Under the pieces are notes generated by a model that searched no databases, was not told the DNA's origin, and was given only the letters and a program-made list of their open reading frames with translations. From Gyromitra esculenta (taxonomy: Eukaryota; Ascomycota; Pezizomycetes; Pezizales; Discinaceae): 64,000 bases of DNA. Both the position numbers and the translations under genes were made by a program. The DNA is taken from the NCBI GenBank assembly GCA_038503075.1, contig JBCAML010000014.1:1302001-1366000 (forward strand), written 5' to 3'. Positions 50,722 through 63,096 of the stretch are shown here, in pieces. Numbering within the stretch: position 1 is the stretch's first letter; each line of letters starts with the position of its first letter.

Positions 50722-53700
50722 ATGCCACCAAAAAACCCCCGTCTAGCAGTAGACGAGAAGGGTTCACGTTCTCGCTCCCGTTCTCGCTCCCGTTCGCCAG
50801 GTCGCAAAGCTAAGAAAGCCGCTCAAACCACTCCAGTAACTCTAGCAGCTCCAGCTGCAGTCGCTTCGGAGACTCTAACAACTTCCCGGAAAGAAAATGG
50901 CACCGCTAAGAAGGAGCAAGGAGTCAAGGACAATGACATCATGAACCTGCCGTCCCTGGACATCCAGTTAATGTTGCTTTTGACGGTTGTGGCTGTGGGA
51001 GTGCGGCTGTTTAGGATCCAGCAACCTACGAGTGTCGTATTCGACGAAGTCCAGTAAGTTATACGTTACGCATAACTAGGAACTAGAGCTACATGGCTAA
51101 CGAATACCAGTTTTGGTGGTTTCGCTACAAAATACATCAAAGGGAAATTCTTTATGGATGTCCATCCTCCACTTGCGAAGCTGCTAATCACTCTTGCGGG
51201 TTGGGTGGCTGGGTTTGATGGGAACTTTGACTTCAAGGAAATTGGGAAGGATTATCTTGAGCCCGGAGTGCCCTATGTGGCTATGAGATTGCTGCCTGCG
51301 CTTCTTGGTATCATGGTTGTCCCTACAATGTTCTTGACATTGAAGGCTGCTGGGTGTTCTACTGCCACCTCAGTTTTGGGCGCTGGTTTCATCATTTTCG
51401 GTTAGTCCAACTAGGAAAGGCCCCAAAACACTGAGACATGCTGACTTGGAGTGTTAGAAAACGGTCTTTTGACTCAATCTCGCCTTATTCTCTTGGACTC
51501 TCCTCTGGTTGCTTTCACGGCTTTCACGGGTCTTGCTTGGACTTCCTTCTTGAATGTTCATGAACAGGGTGAATCTAAGGCGTTCTCGCCTAATTGGTGG
51601 TTCTGGTTGTTGATGACGGGGCTGGGTCTTGGGGCTACCGTCAGTGTGAAGTGGGTTGGCTTGTTCACGATTGCCTGGGTTGGGAGCTTAACTGTCCTCC
51701 AATTGTGGCTCCTCTTGGGTGATGCTAAGACCATTACTCCCCGTCTCTGGTTTAAGCACTTCTTCGCTCGTGTTTTCTGCCTTATCGTCGTTCCGGTTGT
51801 ATTCTACATGTCTATGTTCGTCATCCACTTTGCCTGCCTCCGCAACCCTGGTGAAGGCGACGGTTTCATGTCTTCTGAGTTCCAGGCCACTCTCAGCTCT
51901 AAGGGCATGACTAGTGTTCCTGCAGACGTTGCATATGGTTCCAAGATCTCCATCAGACACCACAATACTCAGGGTGGCTATCTTCACTCTCACAACCACA
52001 TGTACCCCACCGGCTCCAAACAGCAGCAAATCACCCTGTACCCGCACAAGGACGAAAACAATATTTGGGTCGTCGAGAACCAAACTAATCCTACTGATGG
52101 TACAGGGATTGGAGGTTACGATTCTATCACCCCACCCGTGTTGATTGAAGATGGAGCTATAATTAGGCTGTACCACGGACCCACCGATAGGCGTCTCCAC
52201 TCGCACGATGTTAGGCCACCAGTTACTGAGGCGGATTGGCAGAATGAAGTTTCGGCTTATGGATATAAGGGCTTCGAGGGGGACGCGAACGACGTCTTCC
52301 GTATCGAGATTGTTAAGCACCTTTCTGAGGGCCCAGAGGCGAAGAAACGTCTCCGCACCATCCAAACCAAGTTCAAAATTGTCCACACTATGACTGGCTG
52401 TGTTCTCTTCTCCCACAAGGTCAAGCTCCCAGAGTGGGGTTTCGAACAGCAAGAAGTTACTTGTGCAAAGGGTGCAACCCTACCTAATAGTGTTTGGTAC
52501 GTTGAGCAGAATGAGCATGCTCAGCTTGGAGAAGATGCTGAGCACGTCAATTATCGTAATCCTGGCTTCTTTGGAAAATTCTGGGAGTTGAATAAAGTCA
52601 TGTGGCGTACTAATGCCGGTCTTGTTGAATCTCACGCTTGGGACTCCCGTCCTCCTTCATGGCCTATCCTGAGGCGCGGTATCAACTTTTGGGGTAAGGA
52701 TCATCGTCAAGTTTACCTCACTGGTAATCCAGTCATCTGGTGGTCTTCAACTGCCGCTATTGCTGTCTACCTCGCTTTTAAGGCCCTTGCGATTCTGAGA
52801 TGGCAACGTGGCTATAACGACTACTCGCTTACTAACTTCAGACGTTTCGACTTCGAGGTCGGTGTGGCAGTGCTTGGATGGGGATTCCATTATTTCCCGT
52901 TCTACTTGATGCAGAGACAGCTCTTCTTGCATCATTACTTCCCGGCGTTGTATTTTGCGATTATTGCATTGTGCCAGTTGTTTGATTTCGTCACGGCAAG
53001 GATTGGTGCGTTGGGATTGAGGAAGAAGCCGATTGCAGGATGGACGATGGCTATAGTATTTTTAGCGTTGAGCGTGGTTGCATTTGGACTTTATGCGCCG
53101 TTGGCCTATGGCAATATGTGGACCAAGAGTGAGTGCAGGAGAGTCAAGCTATTTGATACATGGGATTGGGATTGTAACAATTTCCATAATACCGTATGTT
53201 CACTCGCACTTACTTCTGTCTCTTGAGGTGATTAACTAACGTGTACTAGTACGAGGAATACGCTATCTCTCCCTCCGCCGCATCCTCCTCTCCTGCTAAA
53301 TCCTCCTCTCCATCATCCTCTGCTCCCCCCTCACCGCCACCTGAAGAAGCCGTCACTGGTTTTCCCTCCCGTGCTCCCGGTGTAGACACGATCAATCTCC
53401 CAGTCATTAACATTGCCGACGGCGAACAACAAGTTCTCCACTCTGAAGAACGCATCGAGTACAGAGATCAAGATGGAAACCTCCTTGACGAAGCACAAGT
53501 CAAAGCACTAGAAGGCAAGGTCGAATTCCACACCCGTTACGAAACGAGAACGAGGCTCGTTGATACAGAAGGGAACGAAATCCCCGAGCCATCTCCGGAA
53601 CCGGAGGTTGTTGCAGGTCCGCTAGTGGATGGAGCCAATCCTGAGACGGTCTCGAAGGAGACTGAGAAGGATAGAGAAGTCGAGGTGGATACTGAGTCTC

Positions 53701-53870
53701 GCGAGGTTGTGGTTGAGAGCGCCGCAAGCCCTGCGAGCGAGGGCGGGGTTTCGGAGAGTGCTAGCGAGATTATTGAAGAGCAGCACACAGAGACTAAGTG
53801 GGAGGAGGCTGAGCATACGGAAACCGTAGTGGTGGACCAGGATGGAAATACTATTGTTGAAGAGGAGTAG
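50722..53870 (+). CDS. pmt1: Dolichyl-phosphate-mannose protein O-mannosyltransferase, PMT1-like
   Basis: ER membrane enzyme transferring mannose from dolichyl-phosphate-mannose to Ser/Thr of secretory proteins; PMT1-class members act as heterodimers with PMT2-class. Exons 50722-51053, 51111-51400, 51458-53193 and 53250-53870 join to 992 residues. The cytosolic N-terminus contains an RS-repeat (GSRSRSRSRSRSPGRK). TSVVFDEVHFGGFATKYIKG carries the conserved acidic pair region, and YFMDVHPPL-like FFMDVHPPLAKLLITLAGW follows. The luminal MIR domain lies between about residues 340 and 540 (SKISIRHHNTQGGYLHSH; IIRLYHGPTDRRLHSHD; VLFSHKVKLPEWGFEQQEV). Further helices with YFPFYLMQRQLFLHHYFPAL follow. 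The 205-residue acidic tail (from YEEYAISPSAA) is long but known in Pezizomycotina orthologues. Confidence 0.96.
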
Positions 53871-54733
53871 GTTTTCTTTTCTTTCTCCTTCTCATCTAGA
53901 TAGAGTCCATTGCAAAGGATTTTTTTTCATTTGTATCTTTTTACTCTTTTTTTCGTGTGGAAATATATTTATTGTTTTTGCGTGTGTTCTCGGTTGGCTA
54001 TGATGAATGAGTGAAGTTTATTACTGTTATATTCTCCGTATTCATTGGCTTTTAGGGGGGACGGTCAGGGTCAGGGTTGAGGGTTGAGGTGGGGGTTGGA
54101 TGGGATAGGATGTGAAGGGGTGAGGGGGTTAAAAAAAGGGAATTGAAGCTTTTGGTGACTAGCGTTGTATTAATTGCAATCCAAGTTTTGTTTGATGCTG
54201 GCTTTGAGACCTAAGATTTAAGGAGATGGGTTTGAGCGATGGCCCACCGTTGGCCTATACTTTGCAGCTGATAGACAGGATGATGGACTGTTACATTTGT
54301 TGCCTATGTGAGACTCATAGCCCCGGGCCTGGTTCTGATGCCTTTCCTTATACCTTTCCTAGGAATTCCCGTTTTGAAGGTAGTATCAGTACTATAGGGT
54401 AAGAAACTTACATATGTTAAACAGCGCAGGTTCAACTCCGATCGTGGTGGTTTAACTTTTAGGATCATGTTTTGGGGTAGGGGTGGTGAGAGGATGTATT
54501 ATCCATAACGGATATTTTCGGTATGATTTGGTTCATGTACTATTTCTAGAGATGTGGATAAAAACCTGTGAGTGATAATCCACTTAAAAGTACATGTGCT
54601 TATGTATAAATGCACCGAACAGGAAATTCAAAAAAAAAATTCAGAAAAGCAAAAAACACCATCCCAAAACAGGCAAAGATATATGCGACGAAAACCCAGG
54701 TTAAAAGAAAAAAAAGAAAAAAAAGGTCTATAT
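53871..54733. other. Convergent intergenic region, no gene
   Basis: GT-rich near 54050-54130 and A-rich near 54630-54725. No gene is seen. Confidence 0.55.
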
Positions 54734-55489
54734 CTATTTCAGCGGATGTGCAAAAACATCTACTCCACCTCCACTCCTATGCCATAGTGCCAGCGTCCCA
54801 TCACAGCTCCCACATGTATGCTTTACGTCTTTCAGGCTCGAGATCATGTACGGAACACACCCGAGACAGCACGTAAAACAGGATACAGCACTCCATAGAC
54901 TATTTCCGTGTTAGATATCTACTTCCCAGAAAGTAGGGTTCGGGGGGTGTGAGGGTGTGGATAAAACCTACTGTGTGAAATTCCCAACCTTTTTATCAAC
55001 CTTCGTCATAGCCCTCCTTCCACAAAGCGGACAATCCACCGGCGCCGGCATCCTCGTGAGTGAAGATATCGGCACGGCTGTCAAGTACTGGCTGCTCCCA
55101 TGCGTCGGAACCCGGTCCATCGCCGGTGGGGAATGATTGCGGCTGTGTTCGGGAGGTCCGTCTGGGTGGACTGGGATCGGGGCTGATCCGCTGTGGGTTT
55201 CGTAGTAGTGGTCGTGGTTGGGGGTTATATTGCGGGGTGGGTATGCGTTGATTGAGGATGGGCCGTGTGGGAGTGATGGCGCGGATTGCTCGGATGCTGG
55301 CGTGGGGAGATAGGTAGGTGGGGAATCGCCGGCAATTGATGGGGAGATGTAGCCATGGGTTGAAGACGACTCGTGGGTAAGTGTTTGAGCGGGAGGTGTA
55401 GGGAGGTAGTCCGGTGGGGATTGAGAAGAGGCTGGAGTGTCTATGGTGGGTTGTGTGGGAGGTGTTTGGGGCTTTTCTTCGTTTTGCAT
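54734..55489 (-). CDS. LITAF-domain zinc-binding membrane-associated protein
   Basis: LITAF proteins insert monotopically in endosomal/lysosomal membranes through a hydrophobic hairpin inside a zinc-binding module. Two exons on the minus strand (55489-54972, 54890-54734) join to 224 residues. The N-terminal 140 residues are Pro/Ser/Thr-rich, with repeated PPDYLPTPP / PPTYLPTPA elements resembling PPxY-type adaptor motifs. The domain starts MPAPVDCPLCGRRAMTKVD (first CxxC). After the intron, HAVSCFTCCLGCVPYMISSL gives the hydrophobic hairpin and DVKHTCGSCDGTLALWHRS the second HxCxxC half. Without the second exon the zinc site would be incomplete. The junction was set by domain fit and phase. 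Confidence 0.88.
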
Positions 55490-56400
55490 TTTAGTAGTTG
55501 CAGATGGATAGGTAGGTAGAATAGTAATAGTTAGAGTAGTAATAGTTAGATTAGTTGATTTAACTCTTTTTGTTTTAGGGATCCGTAGAATGGTATGTTT
55601 GCGGCCTAGGGCATGGGATAGGTCTTCTTATATCCCAATCCCCTCCCACAAAACATGTTTAAGCTACATGCATTTTTGTCACACAGTAAGCTGTGATTGT
55701 TGTTTGTTTAAGCCTTATGATCTACAAATGTCTACCCGTTATTTACTCGCACCCTATGGCAGTACTCAATGGGACCATTCGAAGGCTCAGTCCTGCAGTG
55801 TTTTGTCATCCACCCCGGTGAACAACGACTCATATGTGGAAGCAAAGCTGAATCCAAGCCCCCCAGCCAGCAGTGTGCAGCGAGCGTGCAGCTCACAAAA
55901 CCCTGGCCAGCACGGTATGCAATGAACAAGTGTGTGAACTCGAGTATTACAGTAAAGTGATTTCAGCTAATCCCATGGGTTGATATGCAGAAATCTGAGC
56001 ACAATGGGGTACACACCTGCGACCTTCGAACAGTGTGTTGACGCAGCTTGCGTACGAAGATAGCCCTCTAATCACAGCCCTACGGAAATCTTTCCCAAAG
56101 CAAGCCTGTAGAAAGGCAGACATCTAATAAATCTGGCTGAAACATTCGTATTCAGTACTGATAGTAGACTATCATTACCCGCCAAGACATTGTCTACGTC
56201 ATTCTCGGCTTAGCACTTATTATTAGAGGAGAGCCTCACCAGCAAGGGCTCACCAGCATGAGGTCCATCGGAGAAACAAGACGTGTTAAAAGCTGTGGCT
56301 ATACTCTAGAGCGATCTGATGATTGGCGTCATTTAAGCATCGTTGGCTATGGTGTCAAAGCCACGCTGAGGCAAAGCTTGAGGACACAATGGATATACAG

Positions 56401-56631
56401 TACCGTAAAATCTCAGAAGTAACGAACGGGTCTGGACTGAGACAGCAGGATAATACCACGCCGTCGCTGGTTAGAGGGACAAAGTGATCACTCTCCTCAA
56501 GGTAGTTCTGGTTGAGCCTGGCACCGTCCACCTGTTGCGATGAACCTCAATGGCCATTTAACCAGTGTCGAAACGATATTCTCCTGCTGCCTCAGTCCAG
56601 ACCCGTTCGTTACTTCTGAGATTTTACGGTA
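56401..56631. mobile_element. 231 bp MITE, copy 2 (TACCGTA termini)
   Basis: The left arm begins TACCGTAAAATCTCAGAAGT. The right arm, reverse-complemented, is the same for these bases, and the match continues to about base 50 with only one or two differences. It has exactly the same length as the copy at 23644. The arms are far less diverged here, so this insertion is probably younger. TA at both ends fits a TA target. Confidence 0.9.
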
Positions 56632-57219
56632 GCTAAGAAAATACAGGGTACATGTGGTTATCGATTAAAGGCCTTCTCTTTTCTAATCGTAGCGGATTTG
56701 CCTAGCTCTCGTAATCACTAGGAGGCTGATAGCGGGCGCCAATTCGGGCGATCATAGAAAGAGCTTGGCTGTAGATTGACCAAAAATTGTGGGGAAGTAA
56801 ATATTTTCCTGCTTTTACGCGCGCGACTGCCTTGGTGGAACTTTAATAATTTATATAATTAGCTCTTTCAAATACAGCCGAAGCCATTCAACATTCCATT
56901 CCCTCCCAGCCCACCCGATTGATATGAGATTGCACCACACCGCTCATCGTTCATAGACATCTGTTTTTATCGGACACTGATATGGTATTCATTCAACCTA
57001 GCATGTTGGCAATGGAGGGACAATGCAACGTGTGGCCAATTATCCGTGTCATAGTACATCACTCGTTTGATCAGGTGTTTTGCGTACACGTCTCAGCGTT
57101 TTCACGGTATGGCTGCGTTTCAAATTCTGTCGATTTATTTCAGATATGCGATGAAAACAATAAAAGTGACTATCGGAACTACGTATAATCACTATTCAAG
57201 GGATCCGGATGACAGTTAA

Positions 57220-57237
57220 ATCATGAAATATCACTCG
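57220..57237 (+). repeat. ATCACTCG-family terminal motif, unpaired
   Basis: Reads ATCATGAAATATCACTCG, close to the family consensus. A weak inverted partner might be near 59861-59877, which would give a 2.7 kb element, but that match is poor. A second forward motif occurs at about 57049-57065. Confidence 0.5.
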
Positions 57238-60199
57238 ATAAACCCTAAGCTTGATACTAAGATTGCTTATAGCATGTTATTTATTTATTATTTCATTCGG
57301 ATTCTTATTGCATGTATAGTCCCTTTCATAAAGCCCCAGTACTCTCTGCGTCAAAGCTTTGTTAGTTCTGGCGAGGCTTATCGAAGAACTGCTAGAAACT
57401 ACTAAAGGTGGGGAGAAACAGTTGATTATATTGAGTTACGGCACCTCCGCTTCATGTCCGGTCTAATTTTCCCCCAATCATTAGTAGGGTTTCGTCCGAA
57501 CAAAAGGCATGTGAGGTACCAACATTGGTACCAAGGATCGAAGGCTGGGCGTGCGTGGGGTAGACAGCATTTATGGAACGAGATTTAAGGTCGTCTTCGC
57601 CTTACTACTCGATTTACAGGAATATAATTGGGGGGAAATTGTAGTTAGCTTTATAAGCGCTTTCTAAACTATAAAGGGAATGCCAAGCGTTAATTATTGC
57701 TATGAAAGCCCTGTAAAATCTCAAAGATGAAGAATCTTGTAGCTAGGGCTGAAAAAAATCCAGTAAATTGTGTTAGTTTGTCGTACGGGACTGTTTTGGC
57801 TTTAAAACAGTACATTACAAGTTGTAACGTACAGTTTCCACCATCCTCGGTAAGATCTAGCAGAACACTATGGGAGGGCGCAGTGACGACACTGAATCAA
57901 CATCACAGTATAGTAGGCTCTAGTACTGAGGAGGGTGTACTTGTTTTTAGTTCCATACCGTATTATTATATTTTACCGTTTCTTTTCAGGTATAGCATAG
58001 TACGGCAAGGCATGTAATCTCACCAATCGCATCCCCACTTGTAGCAGCCACTTTAGGTTGTTATTAGAGTATTTAAGCATGACGGGTTCTCTAATACTCT
58101 AAGACTCTATAATTAAAAATTACCCCGATGCAGCAATACTACTTTCCCATGCAAAATATGCAGTTTGTCGGGATCTTATTAGCTAGGTATATGTAGCCGT
58201 ATCTAGGTGCTTATAGGTCGAATAGTCTATTATGAAAGACTCTCATATATGGGGAAATTTTATTGTGCTGACTAAGTTCAATGCCTCATGGCCATCAGGC
58301 TCAATATTGAAATCATTATAACATCTCACTCAAATTAGTAAGATATTTGAAATCAACTCAACAACCAAACCAACCATTTATTATTCGCTCTTAGATCCCC
58401 AAAAGCTTCGTCTAAATCTTTAAGCACCTCATAAGCAAAGGTTAGCGATGGCCGTTTTTATTGTCCTTAGCTATAACTATAGTACGAAAAGATGTGCCGA
58501 ATGAAATAGTAAATAAATAAATATAGTACGAAAAAATGAGATGGAGATGAACTCTAGATTGCTGCGGTGAATATGGCAGCTTTCCAGAATTAAGCCGCTA
58601 TTTTTTAACAATATGGTAGGAGATCCACTCGGCTTTTTCGTACTGTAAATGTGCGTGCAGGTTAGATACACTAAACCCAGTAGCCTTTTATCTGCTCTTA
58701 GACTGGAGTAAGTCATCAACTTGGGTTTCGAAGGTGATATCCTTTGACGGTCTTGCGAACACTATCAGAATTGGTTTCTAGCCTGAAGAGAGATTAGTAG
58801 CTATCATCTGGAAGTTAAAACATGTTAGAGCATCTTATCTTCGTTTGTTTACCATTCTTTATGTTCTTGCTTTCCACCCCTGCCCTCCAATCTACCCCGA
58901 GTCGCACTGTATAAGTCTAATTTTCCTACACACGGTAGAACTTATGAGAGGTTAGGTAGACACAAGGCTCTAGAGCTAGAACTAGACGAAAACACGGAAA
59001 TACCGCTTTACTCATCTTAACAGCTGCGAAAAGGGTTACTGAAGTCAATTCGACCACAAAGAAGTGTCGGAAGAGGTGTCGGTTTTTAGAAGTTACTTTC
59101 TGCCTTCCATCGCCAAAGGATCAAGAGACGGTTGAAGGGACAGTCATTCTATGAAAACTGGATAATATTATTAGGGCTAAATATGTATTAGCAAAGTTGT
59201 TTGCCAATCCCTGGCGAGTAGATCAACGGATTCGAGTCAATAGAGCGATCCGATCTCAATCGCTGCTTAGCGGCACCACGTACTAGAAACCATGTCCTCT
59301 TGCAAAGTATTCGGGACTACAACGAAACACACGATATCTCCACGTACTATTACGATCAAACCTGTGATTGTGGTATTTCGGGCGAAATTACTCCCTCGGG
59401 GGCGCTTTTTCCAGTGCTGCAACTTTGATTAGACTTGGCGGGAAGACATCTATGCATCATCAGCTGTCTAGAATTGAGAATGTGGAAGTGAGGGAATTTT
59501 CCCTGCGTGGAGGGAGAAATGATGGGTAGTGGATGGCAAGAAACCACGTACCCGGACGGGGCTTTGGGCCACCATTCCGTTTTGGTTAATCGTATGATAT
59601 TTTTCTTCGTGGCTTTGGTGTGACTTCGTGCATCTCTTGTACTGCGTAACAATCAGAACCGTAGACTGGGCGCTTAGCTACGGTTTACAGTAACTTTGGC
59701 CTGTCATCACTAAGTAGGTTGCGCATGATGAAAAAAACCCTTGGAAAAAAGAGATAGTTGGTTGTCCAGCTACGAGTAATATCTGCACAAATATCGCGAA
59801 AATCCCGCCGTGACGACTCCTAAACGCCACCAATTAACTCCGAGCCAACAGCCTCGAGTGTGAGTGATAACGCGAATCTAACTCCCAATCAAAATCTGTA
59901 TGATAATATTGCTAAAGGATTTAAGCCTATCCTACAGTAACTTTTAGTATCTACCCGTCTCATAACAATCTAGGCTCTTGAAGAGTTAGCACTTGCAACT
60001 GTCCCTTCATTTAAATCGACGATAAGCCTAGCATTTCATTCAACAATAAGATCTAGATGCATGTACTGCTTGAATTTATGTAGTAGAATCGAGGCTCAAA
60101 TTATCGACAAATAGTAAGAGGGCCGCATATCTCGGCTAGAAGAGTCATCTCTGGGGATCTTGTTGTTTTACCCGCCTATATATTCACTAGTATGCTCGA

Positions 60200-60333
60200 G
60201 GCAGGCATTTAGTACCCGAATATGCAAGCTGCTGGAGAGCCTTAGTCTGTTGGAGGGTAAGGTGAATTTCAACTTTCTAGCTGGTTGGGAAACCCTACAT
60301 GCCGCTTGCACGTTCGGGTACTAAATGCCTGCC
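60200..60333. mobile_element. 134 bp foldback/MITE-like inverted repeat
   Basis: The 30 bp arms start GGCAGGCATTTAGTACCCGA on both sides when the right arm is reverse-complemented, matching at 28 of 30 positions. A loop of about 74 bp is non-coding. No target duplication is obvious. Confidence 0.8.
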
Positions 60334-60699
60334 CTGAGTATGTAGTTGATCTTACGTTGACACGGGACTTGATAAGGGATTCAAATTTCGATGGGTTTAT
60401 TCATAAATTTCCGCTCAGACAGCAAGGCGCTTCAAGTGCAAAATCTATGTGGAAAGATATAGAGCCCCCCAATACGACTCGATATAACATGAACAATTAA
60501 AAGTCGTCTCGGGTTTCTACATATACTCGATATATTTAAAAACACATCCTAGCATTCTTTATAGGTTATCTACATGTACTTGATCGAATCGCCTATTTAC
60601 TCCACTGACTCTTATCCTATATCCGCAACACAATCCTCTCCTATGCTTCCGAAGCTTTGTAGCCAGAATTCAAGATCTCTACTCTTTTCTAGGGCCTTG

Positions 60700-61058
60700 T
60701 ACTCGTAATTGAATGGCGTTTCCGAACTGGCCTGGGTCCGCATAGAGGTGCATTCCAGTATAGAAGTAAAAAGAAGCAGAATCTAGCCGACAGAATAGTG
60801 AATTTTAGTTGAAATGAGGGTTTATGTGGCTTGCATGTCTAATTATGTGGCTCAAATAATGACCAACCCCTCGACCTAGGCAGCCATGGTACCACGGCTA
60901 CTCTGTTGGCTTAACTTCAGATATGTGTTGTTCACTGCTAACTGACTAACTGAAGCTCGCTACTCCGTTTGCTGAACTTTGCTACTCTCTAACCCTCTAC
61001 TGAACTGCACTTCTATGCGGATCGAGGCCAGTTCTGAGACGTCATTCAATTATGAGTA
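60700..61058. mobile_element. 359 bp MITE-like element with about 55 bp TIRs
   Basis: The left arm begins TACTCGTAATTGAATGGCG. The right arm, reverse-complemented, begins TACTCATAATTGAATGACG. Both continue through AACTGGCCT and TCCGCATAGA. The arms are clearly related with scattered, mostly transition differences. The interior is non-coding, and TA is present at both ends. Confidence 0.75.
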
Positions 61059-62837
61059 GATCGAATATTCGATGCTATCTTGTATTGGGGAAACCCACTC
61101 GATCTTTATCCGTCCAATACCCCACATATAGTAAAAAATATTAGACACGGTTTGATAAGGGCATGAGCGATATACAGAAATTTACTAATTTGACTGTAGC
61201 TTAAACCAAAGCACCACCACTACTTTCCTTTGGTTCACCCACACGCCTCTTAATATCTATAAGTAAGTAGCTCTATTACAGTTAAAAGTTCTAATATTGT
61301 CGTTAACATTACATTTGTCAAATATTTGTCACCAGAAGGGGTCGCTGAGCCGTTTAATTGGTTGTTGAAAATAAATCGGGCTAGGTAACTAACTACATGT
61401 ACAGGCAACTAGGTCATTTTCACGGTGATAAATTTACATTATTTCTTTTGAATAAGTAACGTATAACCTGGTATCATATATCTCTAAGTTTACTGCTTTT
61501 GAGGGTTCTGTAGTGGTCGTAAGTACATGCGGGCTGCGCCGGATAGTACCGCACCTTGCATCTAATCTCATCTCAATCAGCCAGACCCCAGACAAAACGA
61601 AGTCTTGGCCTAGATAGCGATAACCTTATCTTTATCGCTTATCGTTTATCGCAATCAGCAGATCTGAGCCTCAAGATCCTTGTGACCGTTCCTGAACTTT
61701 GAAATTGAACCACCACCTCTCCGTACCGCGCAACAGCTTGGTGACGCTTGATGCTGTACAGCATTTCCAAATTGCGCTTTTGAGTGTTTTCTGCTGGCCA
61801 GAGCATTGAAAGCACTGAAAAACAATTACAAACATCACTTCATTTACCCGGGTCCCCGTGTCTCCAATAAACGTAACGGGATCTCCTGCAGCTGCACTTC
61901 TCATTATCCCTCCGCTTTTTTACCAGGCTGTACTCGGGGTAGGTACGGAGAACCTGAACATAACCTTTGCTGGTAGCAATTTTTGATTTGTCCCCAGCTA
62001 GCACATTGACGGATTACGCACTTGCATGTTTGGGCCGTTCATTCCTGCCCCGAATATACGTAGGAGCGACGTGAATAGACAGCTTCACAAACGGCTCAGA
62101 CACCCCCCTGACCCAGACAAGTAACAGAGAGCCTATCCAGGGCAGCAGGTTTCCAGCATAGCAACCAGTCTCCTTACTGCTTACACTTAGTTCCCTAACC
62201 AGAAACTGGCCAATCATCATTTCATCTGAGTTAGGAGCATCTACTCTATAATTACACCCCTTTGAAGTACCGAAACCTAGACATCTCTCTGTTTACTATC
62301 ACGTGGATGGGCGATATTTCAACTAGGATCTGCCGACAGGTTATACCGCAAGATCTCTATACGTCTCTCCCCACGGGTCCCACATGCGTCGTACTACGGG
62401 TACACGCCTCAGGCCAGGATCCGGAATCCACCGGGAAGATACATTCTATTTACTCATTTTCGGCTCGTTGATAACCCTGCAGGCGTACGTGTGTAAATGC
62501 GCAGTACTGCGACAAAAACGATGGACCAACCGTCGAAGTCATTAAAAAACGGAGTTAACTGCTTTAAGGTAAAATACCAAGCTGACTTTTCTTTTTTCTT
62601 GCACCTTTGCCAGTTTTGGTATCCATTTTTGCCCTTTCGACGCTTCTGCGTCATTGGTAATGTTACATGTATATAGAGCAACTTAAGGATTTGGTTAATC
62701 TGGTTGGAACGTCGTACGACTATTAGCTCTGGTAGGCTGGTTGACTCATCATCGACTTCTAAACAGATCCATGCAATTTATATTCCTTTTCTTTATACCC
62801 ACGCTAATAATCCAAACCCCATTTATAACCCAGTTTC

Positions 62838-62860
62838 AAAATAAATAAATAAATAAATAA
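62838..62860. repeat. AAAT tetranucleotide repeat
   Basis: About five perfect units, non-coding. Confidence 0.85.
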
Positions 62861-63096
62861 CGGAAAAAAAGAAAAAAAACAAGAATAGCGATCGATATAC
62901 AAGTACATATACGTGTACTCATATAAATCTGAAGGTACAACCTTCATCGCCGGAAACCCATAGAGACAAGAAAACAATCTTCGGACAAGGGACAAGTGAA
63001 AAAAGGGGGGGGGCAGTTGAAAATAGGAAATATAGTAGAAGATGCTCAATCAATCATTGTTTCTGCCTCGTGGTCTCAATTTGTATGTAAGAGCTA

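Larger units (their letters stand above)
55490..63096. other. 7.6 kb gene desert rich in inverted-repeat elements
   Basis: No protein gene or tRNA is supported on either strand. It contains a MITE at 56401-56631, inverted-repeat elements at 60200-60333 and 60700-61058, ATCACTCG-type motifs at 57049 and 57220, and TACATGTA at 60571, 61394 and 62664. Open frames are short and motif-free. Confidence 0.6.

Noticed and set aside
56020..56050. CCTTCGAAC resembling a tRNA T-arm
   Set aside because: No complementary stems at tRNA spacing on either strand.
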